Assembly (NCBI RefSeq): GCF_009758205.1
Contig: NZ_WRXN01000007.1
Coordinates: 62,001 to 126,000, forward strand
Reading direction: 5' to 3'
DNA length: 64,000 nucleotides
DNA from: Chitinophaga tropicalis
Lineage (GTDB): Bacteria > Bacteroidota > Bacteroidia > Chitinophagales > Chitinophagaceae
Shown: in pieces, positions 45,781 through 53,951 of the stretch
Position numbering within the stretch: the stretch's first letter is position 1
How the letters are laid out: each line of letters opens with the position of its first letter
The notes under the pieces: generated by a model
What the model was told of the DNA's origin: nothing
Seen by the model: only the letters and a program-made list of their open reading frames with translations
Database searches by the model: none
Program-made: the position numbers and the translations under genes

Positions 45781-47216
45781 TACAACGCCCTGAATTTTTT
45801 AGTGATAGTAAATAGTAAGATCAAAAGCACGGCAGTCCAGCAAAGCATTGCCGCTATAGAAAGCGCTTCATGCCTGAATATGGCGCCTGTTTTCCTGAAC
45901 GTATAACGGAAGTCAGGCATCTCTGCCCAGTGTTCATGACTGATATGCTGACTACCGTGTTTATCGTTGCTGATAAGGTCCATCTGCAAGCGGTTCATGC
46001 GTTGCGCCAGCTTGTAACGGAAGTCTTCTACCTGGTCCTGGAAATCAGTATAGGAGGCAAAGCCGGTACCTGCCAGTGCCATAGAGAAATTCTTTACGGC
46101 AATATAAGGGTCTGCAAATGCAGCGTAGCGGGCGAAGTTGTTCTGGCTTTCGTATGTTCTGATAAGATCGTACTGGTGTTTTTTATAAATATCTGCACTG
46201 ATCCTCTCTCCTTCCGCCATAATGAAGCCGCCATAGTTGAAGGGTAATTGCTGTACGCTGTCAACCTTATATGTTCTTAGCAGGGAATCTTTAATGGCGG
46301 CGTAATGCGGGTCATTGGGATTGTGGCTGTCGCCCGCCTTTACCAGGTCTTCTTCCACAGCTGTTTCGAATGCCAGTCTCGAAGGGGTGGGATACTGATG
46401 TGCGCCCAGTGCCTGTACTGCCCTTGGTAACACTATCATCAGTGTGATCCAGATGCCGGTAAGTGCAATGAGCGATGCTTTTGAGGTCCTGCTCAGAGCA
46501 GATACCATTACCGCTGCCAGTGCGCAGATCATGAAATACAACAGGTAAGTGATGAGCAGCAGTATTAGCCTGATAGCATCATCTGCAGAGATGTTGAAAC
46601 CGCTCAGCAGTAACCATAACAGTATAGTGGCCAGTATTACCGGCAGGTACAGCACCAGCGTTACGGCGGTAATGCCTAATGTTTTTCCCATCAGTAATTC
46701 AGGCCAGCTGATGCCCTGGCATAGCAGTACTTTCAATGTATTGCCTTCCCTCTCTGCAGATATTGCGTTAAAGCCCAGGAAAAAGATGAGCAATGGCAGC
46801 AGCAGCTGTAGGATCATAGCGATATGCAGTTCTCCGAAGCGAAGTATGCCTGTTGAGAAGCCCGCTTCAGAAAAGTTGACGCTGTTCTGCCGGTGAGCTT
46901 CCAGGAAAACGGAAGTACCGGTAAAGCTTTCCATTCCAAAATCGAAGAAGCTGAGCGGATGTTTAGAGCGGAATACCAGGTAGCCGTAATGCGCCATACG
47001 GTGTGGGTGTTTGTCCGGGTTATTGAGCCATTGTTCTCTTACCTGCTGACTGTATTTTGTGCGGATGGTAGTCTGGTCTTTATATATTTTCCAGCCTGAA
47101 AAAGCCGCCATGATCAGCATTAATCCTATTACCAGCGTTAGTACGGGTACTGCTTTATTTCTGAAGGAGATCTTCCATTGCTGGAATGCAATTATTTTAA
47201 TTATGCGAGGCCTCAT
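45780..47216 (-). CDS. DUF3526 ABC-2-type permease, first subunit
   Basis: A 478-residue paralogue of the next gene, with the same plan. An N-terminal membrane segment (about 24-42) is followed by an extracytoplasmic loop, then segments at about 130-270 (IAMILQLLLPLLIFFLGFNAI, then SAEREGNTLKVLLCQG). A second external region and a final segment (about 450-470) complete it. The SEETEGGT/SAEREGNT motif at the end of the second segment is shared by both copies and marks the ABC-2 coupling region. The gene starts 12 bases after the TonB receptor gene. Together with the ATPase upstream it should form a complete ABC transporter. Confidence 0.8.
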   Translation of the reverse strand: MRPRIIKIIAFQQWKISFRNKAVPVLTLVIGLMLIMAAFSGWKIYKDQTTIRTKYSQQVREQWLNNPDKHPHRMAHYGYLVFRSKHPLSFFDFGMESFTGTSVFLEAHRQNSVNFSEAGFSTGILRFGELHIAMILQLLLPLLIFFLGFNAISAEREGNTLKVLLCQGISWPELLMGKTLGITAVTLVLYLPVILATILLWLLLSGFNISADDAIRLILLLITYLLYFMICALAAVMVSALSRTSKASLIALTGIWITLMIVLPRAVQALGAHQYPTPSRLAFETAVEEDLVKAGDSHNPNDPHYAAIKDSLLRTYKVDSVQQLPFNYGGFIMAEGERISADIYKKHQYDLIRTYESQNNFARYAAFADPYIAVKNFSMALAGTGFASYTDFQDQVEDFRYKLAQRMNRLQMDLISNDKHGSQHISHEHWAEMPDFRYTFRKTGAIFRHEALSIAAMLCWTAVLLILLFTITKKFRAL

Positions 47217-47228
47217 TTATACTCTTTT

Positions 47229-49484
47229 TTAGAACCTGTAAGTGGCGCTGAGCATCATGTTGCGCGGTGCGCCGGGGAAGAGGCGCAGGTAGTTCTGCGC
47301 TCCTATCCAGTAGGTTTGGTCAGTAAGGTTGTTAACATTCAGCGCTATCTGTACGCTGCTTTTTGCAGGAGTATAATAAACAGCTGCATCCAGCAGGGCA
47401 TAAGCAGGTACTTTGAAACTACGTGCCAGCCAGGGTATTTTATCGCCACTGTATTGAACGCCTAATCCCACGCCTATATCTTTCAGCAGGGAGGAACGGG
47501 GGAAATTATAACGGCTCCAGATACTACCGCTGTGTATAGGCGTATTCTGTTTCCTGGCGCCGATCAGTGATTTGTTGTTATCGTTCGTAATGCGGGCATC
47601 TATGTAGCTGTAGGATGCCGTTATCTGCCAGTTGTCTGTGATAAAACCTGCAATGTCCAGTTCAGCGCCCCGGCTTCTTTCTGCCCCTCTGGCTACGAGG
47701 AGGTCAGGATCGTTGGGATCGTTGGCATTCATGAGGATGTTTTCCTGGTTGATCTCGTAAGTGGCAACGCTTACCTGCAGCCTGTCATGCAGCCATTGGG
47801 ATTTTATGCCCAGTTCTTTCAGATCGCTTTTCAGTGGAGGATAGTTGCTGCCTGCAGGTGCAGGCAGGGGCATGAGCCCGGCGGTATTGGACTGAGGCTG
47901 ATACCCTTTCAGGTAAGTAGCGTATATGTTAATACGGGAGTCTATTGCATAGACCAATCCCAGGCGGGGTAGTAATTTGGATGAAGAGACCGTTACTGCG
48001 CCTGCAGACTTATAGTTGGTGATGTCTTCATACCATTCCTGGCGCAGGCTCATCAACAAGGTGAACTGTTTCCACTTAGCCTGTTCCTGTGCATATACGG
48101 CGTGTACCTGGTATAAGCCCGCAGGCAGTGCTGTTTTGGTGAAGGTGTAGTCTTTCAGGTCTTTCAAGGTGTATACCGGGTTGGCAAGATCGAAATGCTC
48201 TACATTGGGTTTGGGCATCTGTACTCCGTTCACTGTGATGACCTGGTATGCCTGCTGGTTAGCAGGGTTATAGGAAGAAGCGGTGCCGCCGTTGCTGAGC
48301 AGGTATCCGCGGGCGGTGTTTTGTCCGCCACCTTTATATTTATGTGTACTAATATGATCATACCCTATCAGCAGTTTATGTTCTACCGGCCCGGTATGCG
48401 CCTGTATATTGAAATAGCTGCTCAGGTTATCTGTACTCCAGAACTGGTCTCTTATTACCACCTGCATGGCTGCCAGGGTGGGAATGGGCTGGTTGTTAAT
48501 ATCTACTGCAAATGCGTTGGTGGTACGGTGTTCCTGCAGGTCTTCCGTCCAGGTTTGCTTCATGTATGCCGTATTGAAGGTAATGTGGGATGATAGCTTA
48601 TGCGAAAGGTTTCCCATAATAATCATTTCCCTTGATTTGAAGTGATCGTTAGAAGCGCCTATGTTGAAATTGGCGGGCGTGCTGTTCAGGTTTGTCTTTC
48701 CTGCCACTGCGCCGAAAATGGCCTGTCCCCTGTCCAGTCTTGTACTGATATTGCTGAAGATCAGTTCTACGTTGATGGTAGTTTTATTATTGGGCACATA
48801 GGAAAAAGAGGGAGAGATAAGCAATGCTTTCTGGAACTGCAGGTCCCTGAAGCTCATTGCATCCTGGTATGCGCCGTTGATGCGGTACAATAGTGTCTTG
48901 GATGTGTTCAGCGGTCCGGTGAAATCCAGCGCCCCCCTGATAGTGCTGAAGCTGCCGGCCGCTATGCTGATCTCTTTGCGGTCGGTTGCAAGTGGTTTCT
49001 TTGTAACAAGATTAATGCTGCCACCGGGATCTACGCTGGAAAAGGTAGCGCTGGCGGGGCCTTTGATCACTTCAACACGTTCTATGTTACTCATGAGCGG
49101 TTGTGCAAAGTAGTATTGCCTTGTGCGCATGCCGTTGATGATGGTACCCTCTTCATTCTGACTGATGCCCCGTATGGTGAACTGGTTGTAATAGCTGGCA
49201 GGCGTTACGCTACTTACTGTTTTAAGGGCGTCTCCCAGCTGGAATACCTGTCTGTCTGCCATCAGCTCTTTCGTAACTACGGAAATTGCCTGGGGGATAT
49301 TCCTGTTCAGCTCTGCCGTTTTAGTGGCGGCAAAGGAATAATTGCTTTCGTAGGAGCGGTTGGTGCGTCCCGTTACTTCGATGGATTGCAGCTGTGTTAC
49401 AGAATCAGTAAGGCTTTTCCTTGCAGTATCCTGTGCATGTATTTTTAGCGAGAAAAAAAGTAAAGTGATATAGATAGTTCGCAT
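47229..49484 (-). CDS. TonB-dependent siderophore-type outer-membrane receptor
   Basis: A 751-residue receptor. It has a signal peptide (about 1-18, KIHAQ), a plug domain (about 45-160; AISVVTKELMADRQ, FTIRGISQNEEG, IERVEVIKGPASATF, PGGSINLVTKKP) and a 22-strand-type barrel ending in an aromatic residue (NMMLSATYRF). The pattern fits the TonB-siderophore receptor group (FhuA/FpvA-like). The N-terminal carboxypeptidase-like domain common in SusC proteins is absent. It lies inside an ABC transporter operon, between the ATPase and the permeases. The ligand could be a siderophore or another metal chelate. Confidence 0.87.
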   Translation of the reverse strand: MRTIYITLLFFSLKIHAQDTARKSLTDSVTQLQSIEVTGRTNRSYESNYSFAATKTAELNRNIPQAISVVTKELMADRQVFQLGDALKTVSSVTPASYYNQFTIRGISQNEEGTIINGMRTRQYYFAQPLMSNIERVEVIKGPASATFSSVDPGGSINLVTKKPLATDRKEISIAAGSFSTIRGALDFTGPLNTSKTLLYRINGAYQDAMSFRDLQFQKALLISPSFSYVPNNKTTINVELIFSNISTRLDRGQAIFGAVAGKTNLNSTPANFNIGASNDHFKSREMIIMGNLSHKLSSHITFNTAYMKQTWTEDLQEHRTTNAFAVDINNQPIPTLAAMQVVIRDQFWSTDNLSSYFNIQAHTGPVEHKLLIGYDHISTHKYKGGGQNTARGYLLSNGGTASSYNPANQQAYQVITVNGVQMPKPNVEHFDLANPVYTLKDLKDYTFTKTALPAGLYQVHAVYAQEQAKWKQFTLLMSLRQEWYEDITNYKSAGAVTVSSSKLLPRLGLVYAIDSRINIYATYLKGYQPQSNTAGLMPLPAPAGSNYPPLKSDLKELGIKSQWLHDRLQVSVATYEINQENILMNANDPNDPDLLVARGAERSRGAELDIAGFITDNWQITASYSYIDARITNDNNKSLIGARKQNTPIHSGSIWSRYNFPRSSLLKDIGVGLGVQYSGDKIPWLARSFKVPAYALLDAAVYYTPAKSSVQIALNVNNLTDQTYWIGAQNYLRLFPGAPRNMMLSATYRF

Positions 49485-49495
49485 GTGATGTTTTA

Positions 49496-50200
49496 TCAGA
49501 TCGTTTCCAGATAGAGCTGTTGTAATTCGTTGGCGGTAATGTTCCCTGTGCTTACGGTGTGTACCAGCGATCCCTGTTTCATAATGCCTATTACAGCGCC
49601 TACTTCCACGGCGTTGAAAATATCGTGCGTAGCCATAAAGATGATCTTTCCTTCTGCCGCCAGTTGTTTACAGATAGCGGTAAATTCTGCGGAAGCGCGG
49701 GGGTCCAGTCCGCTGGTAGGCTCGTCCATCAATATCACGCCTGCCTTTTTAGCCAGTGCTATAGCAATGCCTACTTTCTGGCGCATGCCTTTGGAATAGG
49801 TGGAGAGTTTTCTTTTGTGCGCTTCTTTTTGAAGCCCTGAAGTGCTGAGAAAATGTTCCAGTTCGGCAGATGAATATTTAAAACCTGCCAGCCGACTGAA
49901 GAAGTCGAGATTCTCCAGGCCGTTGAGGTTACCGTATAGCTGTACTACTTCCGGTATGTAGGCGATAAACTCCCGGGTATTGGTGCTGCCGGGTTTTACT
50001 TCGATCCCGTTTATCAGGGCTTTGCCTTCTGTTGCGGCGATGAAGCCCAGGAAGAGGTTGATGGTAGTTGTTTTGCCTGCGCCGTTCTGTCCGAGCAGGC
50101 AAAAGATATCACCTCCTTTCAGGGACAGGTTGAGATCATTCAGTGCCGTATGACCATTATACCTCTTGGTGAGGTGCACAGCTTCGAGGGTACTGTTCAT
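49496..50200 (-). CDS. ABC transporter ATP-binding protein (ABC-2 exporter type)
   Basis: A 234-residue ATPase. It has Walker A GQNGAGKT at 37-44, signature YSKGMRQKVGIAIAL, Walker B GVILMDEPTSGLDP and an H-loop in MATHDIF. The YSKGM form of the signature is typical of ATPases that serve ABC-2 permeases (NosF, CcmA, GldA types). Here the permeases are the two DUF3526 genes at the operon end, separated from it by the TonB receptor. It lies 89 bases after the small Cys/His gene. Confidence 0.87.
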   Translation of the reverse strand: MNSTLEAVHLTKRYNGHTALNDLNLSLKGGDIFCLLGQNGAGKTTTINLFLGFIAATEGKALINGIEVKPGSTNTREFIAYIPEVVQLYGNLNGLENLDFFSRLAGFKYSSAELEHFLSTSGLQKEAHKRKLSTYSKGMRQKVGIAIALAKKAGVILMDEPTSGLDPRASAEFTAICKQLAAEGKIIFMATHDIFNAVEVGAVIGIMKQGSLVHTVSTGNITANELQQLYLETI

Positions 50201-50289
50201 AGTAGTTGATTTTTATGGGTATGAAATAGCATATGGTTCCGGGTCAGCTGTATGTTGACCTGGAACGGTTATACAATAAAGAGAAGTGA

Positions 50290-50610
50290 TTATGAGATGG
50301 AAAATGGCGGCCCTTTATTGGGCAGGTGAGATAAGACAGTCCTGCAGGGCTGTGGTACGGGGAGTTGCAACAGTTGACGGAAAACTAATGTAGCTCCGGC
50401 CCCTGCTGCGATATGATGCAGATAGTAAACACTGTAGTGATGGTTGCAGATCTTGCATTTCTCAACAGAGACGGTGCATTGTTTATACTTGTCATTCCCC
50501 TGCTGGCTACCGGCATGGTGGTGCCATAACTGAACCGGCGCGGCAATGAATACATACAGCAGGAACAGGCAGAGAGCAGTAAAACGGCGATATTTGACCA
50601 GAGCACTCAA
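50290..50610 (-). CDS. Small Cys/His-rich membrane-anchored protein, first gene of the TonB/ABC operon
   Basis: A 106-residue protein with one N-terminal hydrophobic segment (about 9-27), then HHH (31-33), KCKICNHHYSV and HH (65-66), and an end with NKGPP. Small secreted proteins with a CxxC-His-type motif and a GPP end occur before TonB receptors in many Bacteroidota. A metal-binding role is likely, but I know of no proven function. The frame has no ATG. The only start is TTG at 50610, directly after an in-frame TGA, so initiation is unusual. The candidate promoter and palindrome at 50614-50641 immediately precede it. Confidence 0.6.
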   Translation of the reverse strand: MSALVKYRRFTALCLFLLYVFIAAPVQLWHHHAGSQQGNDKYKQCTVSVEKCKICNHHYSVYYLHHIAAGAGATLVFRQLLQLPVPQPCRTVLSHLPNKGPPFSIS

Positions 50611-50613
50611 TCA

Positions 50614-50641
50614 GCAATAATGCAATTATGTTGCAAATATA
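50614..50641 (-). promoter_or_regulatory. Candidate promoter and overlapping palindromic operator of the TonB/ABC operon
   Basis: The minus strand of 50634-50641 reads TATATTTG, matching TAnnTTTG. Between it and the start codon lies GCAATAAT-gca-ATTATgTTGC (50614-50634), an AT-rich imperfect palindrome of Fur-box-like character. A repressor bound here would cover the transcript start. Whether it is Fur or another metal regulator cannot be told. Confidence 0.35.
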
Positions 50642-50708
50642 ATATTCCATTCCGTTGATCAGAAATTAATCTTTAATCTTTTTCTTGCAGCCTAAATAAC
50701 TTCTTATA

Positions 50709-51410
50709 ATGAAGAATGTAGTGCTTGCAAGTACGTCCACATTGTACGGTGAATCTTACCTGTCTTACCTGTTGCCGGTCATAAAAGAGCTTTTCTCCGG
50801 CGTAGATGAAGTGATATTCATTCCGTATGCGCGTCCTGGTGGTATTTCTATGGATGATTATACGGCCAGGGTATCTGAGGCATTTGCAGCTGCCGGTATT
50901 AAAGTAAAAGGTCTCCATACATTTGAAGCACCTGTGAAGGCTATCATGGAGGGCAAGGCTTTCTTTACAGGAGGCGGCAATACATTCCTGCTGGTGAAGG
51001 AGCTGCATGACCTGCAGCTGATGGATGTTCTGCGTGAAGAAGTAGAAAGAGGTAAACCTTACCTGGGTACCAGCGCCGGGAGTAATATAGGTGGTATAAA
51101 TATGCAGACCACTAATGATATGCCTATTGTGTATCCATCCAGCTTTAAAACAATGGGACTAGTGCCGTTCAACCTGAATCCTCATTATCTTGATCCTATT
51201 CCTGAATTACCTCATATGGGTGAGACGAGAGAAACAAGGATCAGGGAATTTCTTGTACAGCAGGATATCCCGGTAGTAGGCTTACGGGAAGGCAGCTGGA
51301 TCAGGGTAAAGGGAGATGCTGTTACGCTTGAAGGCAGTGTACCTGCGCGGATATTCCGGAGAGGGAAGGAAGCGTATGAAGTTGCTGCAGGGCAGCCTCT
51401 TACTTTTTGA
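50709..51410 (+). CDS. pepE: Dipeptidase E (alpha-aspartyl dipeptidase)
   Basis: A 233-residue cytoplasmic S51 serine peptidase that splits Asp-X dipeptides. The nucleophile Ser122 lies in GTSAGSN. Asp137 (NDMPI) and His159 (LNPHYLDP) match the triad of the Salmonella enzyme (Ser120, Asp135, His157). FTGGGNTFLL and the C-terminal GLREGSW are also family features. The gene diverges from the Cys/His operon. Its 3' end overlaps the convergent antiporter gene by 11 bases. Confidence 0.93.
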   Translation: MKNVVLASTSTLYGESYLSYLLPVIKELFSGVDEVIFIPYARPGGISMDDYTARVSEAFAAAGIKVKGLHTFEAPVKAIMEGKAFFTGGGNTFLLVKELHDLQLMDVLREEVERGKPYLGTSAGSNIGGINMQTTNDMPIVYPSSFKTMGLVPFNLNPHYLDPIPELPHMGETRETRIREFLVQQDIPVVGLREGSWIRVKGDAVTLEGSVPARIFRRGKEAYEVAAGQPLTF

Positions 51411-52650
51411 GCCTTCCCATTTGCTTTACTATCCAGGGCAGGGTAAGGCCCTGGCCCAGTAATGTAAATACTACTACTGCAATAGAAATAAATATGATGG
51501 TGGTACGTTGAGGGAAAGGAGTACCATCAGTCAGTGTTACAGGCAAACCAATAGCAATGGCGAGGGATACGATACCTCTCATGCCCGACCAGCTGATGAT
51601 GACGCTGGTCTGGAAATCCAGCAGGGCTTCTCTCGCTACTTTTCTTTTCCTGCTAAGGAAGGCCCGCTGTAAATTGACTCTTTGCAGGAACACCCTTACC
51701 ATACGCAGGAGCAGGGTAGCAACAGTGATCATTGCAGCATATCCCAAATAAGGAAGTACCTGGGTCTTATCCATATCTCTCAATACAAACGGGAATGCCA
51801 GTCCGATAATAATAAAGATCAGTCCATTGAGTAAGAAAATGATGATCTCCCATATAGATCTGTTCTGTATTTTCAGGCCTTCGGGAAAAACCATTTTGCT
51901 GAAGCGGGAGATACCTAATCCCAGTGTTACTACAGCAATCACCCCGGAAACATGTAATTCTTCTGCCAGCAGGTAAGTTACGAAGGGCATGATGAGCATA
52001 AAGCTGATAGCTACCATTGCATTGCTATGTACCCTTTTCAGTATAAAGGACAGCAGCTTGGCAGCCACTGCTCCCACCAGGAAGCCGCCCAGCATCAAAG
52101 CAAGGAATTGCACAGACGCTCTCCACAACACAAAGGAAACACCGGTAACGGCTGCCACGGCGAAACGGTATGCTACGAGGGCGGAGGCGTCGTTCACCAG
52201 GCTTTCCCCTTCCAGAATGGTAGTGGTTTTGTGAGATAATCCCAGTCCTTTTGTAATGCCGATAGCAGCTACTGCATCTGTTGCAGAAAGAATAGAGCCC
52301 AGCACAAAAGCTAATGGCCAGGTCATGCCCGGGATAAGGTAATGGGCCAGTACAGCAATGGCTATTGTGGTAAGGAATACCAGGCCTATGGCCAAAGTGC
52401 CTATGGTCTGGGCATGTGTTTTAAAATCTTTGAAAGAGATATTAAAGGCCGCGTCATATAGTAACGGTGGCAGGAAAATGAGGAAGATCACGTCCGGGTT
52501 CAGTTCTACCACGGGCATATGGGGAATAAAGCCAATGGCTATACCTGCTGCAATAAGCAGGATAGGGTATGATAACTTCATCTTGTCTGCCATGGCAGAA
52601 AGCCCTATCATGAGGGTCAGAACGAATATAATGATGCTGTAATTCTCCAT
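51400..52650 (-). CDS. CPA1-family Na+/H+ antiporter (NhaP-like)
   Basis: A 416-residue inner-membrane protein with about 12 hydrophobic segments. LSATDAVAAIG (121-131) and LEGESLVNDASAL (146-158) are the CPA1 hallmarks. The Asn-Asp pair at 153-154 is the ion-binding motif of electroneutral exchangers. The protein ends soon after the last segment (QMGRLKK) and lacks the long cytoplasmic tail of some relatives. It exchanges protons for Na+ or K+ to regulate pH and salt. The last 11 bases overlap the end of pepE on the other strand. Confidence 0.9.
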   Translation of the reverse strand: MENYSIIIFVLTLMIGLSAMADKMKLSYPILLIAAGIAIGFIPHMPVVELNPDVIFLIFLPPLLYDAAFNISFKDFKTHAQTIGTLAIGLVFLTTIAIAVLAHYLIPGMTWPLAFVLGSILSATDAVAAIGITKGLGLSHKTTTILEGESLVNDASALVAYRFAVAAVTGVSFVLWRASVQFLALMLGGFLVGAVAAKLLSFILKRVHSNAMVAISFMLIMPFVTYLLAEELHVSGVIAVVTLGLGISRFSKMVFPEGLKIQNRSIWEIIIFLLNGLIFIIIGLAFPFVLRDMDKTQVLPYLGYAAMITVATLLLRMVRVFLQRVNLQRAFLSRKRKVAREALLDFQTSVIISWSGMRGIVSLAIAIGLPVTLTDGTPFPQRTTIIFISIAVVVFTLLGQGLTLPWIVKQMGRLKK

Positions 52651-52718
52651 AAAAGTGCTGTAAGATAGAGATTTTACATCATGTATGATTTATCCTGTTG
52701 TTAAAATTACAGTGTACA

Positions 52719-53198
52719 TTATTTCCTTTCGTGTGACAACAGCCAGGCTTTTGCTTCAAGCCCGCCGGCAAAACCGGTAAGATGACCGGAAGAGCTCAGC
52801 AAGCGGTGACAAGGCACTATAATAGAGATGGGGTTCCTTCCGTTTGCGGCACCTACTGCACGTACTGCTTTTATATTATCAAGCTGCCGGGCAATATCTG
52901 TATAGGTCCTGGTTTGTCCATAAGGTATGCAACGAAGTGCATTCCAGACCTCTTTCTGAAATGCTGTTCCATCCGGAGTTAAAACCAATGAAAAAGTTGT
53001 TCGCTTACCTTCGAAATATTCGTTCAGCTGACGTTCTGCCTCCAGTAATATGGAATGTGCATTATCCTCAACATATATCCGCACACGTGTCCGGTTCGGT
53101 TTATCATTTTCCCATAGTACAGCTGCAAGTCCGTTGCTACTGGCTACAAGTCTTAATTTGCCTACCGGCGATCTGATATCTTTATAGAAGTATTCCAT
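52719..53198 (-). CDS. ogt: Methylated-DNA--protein-cysteine methyltransferase
   Basis: A 159-residue suicide DNA repair protein that takes alkyl groups from O6-alkylguanine. The acceptor Cys130 lies in IIVPCHRLL. The Arg-finger helix (AVRAVGAANGRNP) and the DNA-binding HTH (IPYGQTRTYTDIA) precede it. There is no Ada N-terminal domain. It lies 8 bases after the HELGH gene, so the two may be co-transcribed without an obvious functional link. Confidence 0.93.
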   Translation of the reverse strand: MEYFYKDIRSPVGKLRLVASSNGLAAVLWENDKPNRTRVRIYVEDNAHSILLEAERQLNEYFEGKRTTFSLVLTPDGTAFQKEVWNALRCIPYGQTRTYTDIARQLDNIKAVRAVGAANGRNPISIIVPCHRLLSSSGHLTGFAGGLEAKAWLLSHERK

Positions 53199-53206
53199 TC
53201 ACTACC

Positions 53207-53827
53207 TTAGATTTCTAAAACATGTTTGTATCTGTCAATCAACGTCAGGTACAGACGACTGTGCTTATCTATAGCAATCTGAAGATTGGTAGTCAATTTT
53301 CCTGTTTCTCCCGTATAATCACCAAATTCATCTTTGACCAGGTATTTTACCGGATCAATCTGCATAAAATCCTCCAGGACCTTATCTTTAAGTAATGATA
53401 AAAAATAATCGCTCTCCATTTCAGCGACATCGCCCGCATAATGGCCCTTATTGCAATTATCTAGTGCTGCACGCCATTTATTAACATCATCACAACCAGC
53501 TCTCTTACCTAAACAGGAATCAAAAACCTCCAGCCCTCTTTCCGGGGCGTCTTTGTTAACTTTCTCACTCTCATAATATGACTGAAACAGGCAGCCATAT
53601 GTAAGTGATGCCAGATGCTGCGACAACCGGTCTATAGGTATTACATTACCTTCAACATAGCCATCCGGTCTAATTAATTTGATATATCCATTATAGCCAT
53701 CCATAGGTCTGGAGAAAATTTTCATTTCTTCGACTCCCAGCCCATCCAGATATTTCTGATTCATAACATGAGCTATGAAATGCCCCAGTTCATGAAAAAA
53801 GATAATCTTCAGTTGATATTCATCCAT
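53207..53827 (-). CDS. Unknown protein with N-terminal HELGH zinc-peptidase motif
   Basis: A 206-residue soluble protein whose N-terminal helix carries FFHELGHFIAHVM (HExxH at 12-16). A beta-like region (about 30-65, GYNGYIKLIRPDG) and helices with DVAEMESDYFLSLL, which might offer a third metal ligand, follow. No signal peptide or membrane segment is seen. HExxH plus the small size suggests a zinc metallopeptidase-like fold, and I recall similar proteins resembling the peptidase part of FtsH without its ATPase. I cannot name a family. By eye its bases are more AT-rich than those of its neighbours. It sits between the 24-bp terminator and ogt. Confidence 0.6.
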   Translation of the reverse strand: MDEYQLKIIFFHELGHFIAHVMNQKYLDGLGVEEMKIFSRPMDGYNGYIKLIRPDGYVEGNVIPIDRLSQHLASLTYGCLFQSYYESEKVNKDAPERGLEVFDSCLGKRAGCDDVNKWRAALDNCNKGHYAGDVAEMESDYFLSLLKDKVLEDFMQIDPVKYLVKDEFGDYTGETGKLTTNLQIAIDKHSRLYLTLIDRYKHVLEI

Positions 53828-53879
53828 GCATTAAAATTAAATTACCCTAATATAATAACTTCCTGTATCCACTAATCAC

Positions 53880-53933
53880 TGGAAATAAAAAGAATCGCTT
53901 TCATTAACTTGAAAGCGATTCTTTTTATTTCCA
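53880..53933. terminator. Long perfect hairpin terminator
   Basis: A perfect 24-bp inverted repeat (53880-53903 with 53910-53933) encloses a TTAACT loop. The inner part is GC-richer and the outer part is A/T runs (AAAAAG/CTTTTT), the classic form for termination in either direction. On the minus strand it ends the GH28 gene, 19 bases after its stop. Confidence 0.85.
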
Positions 53934-53951
53934 TCCATCAAAGACTTCGCA

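Noticed and set aside
50236..50266. Hairpin GTTCCGGGTCA...TGACCTGGAAC after the Cys/His gene as a terminator
   Set aside because: The stem is imperfect, no T-run follows on the minus strand, and ending transcription here would cut the gene off from its operon. It may be an mRNA-processing or attenuation structure, but this is not supported enough to list.
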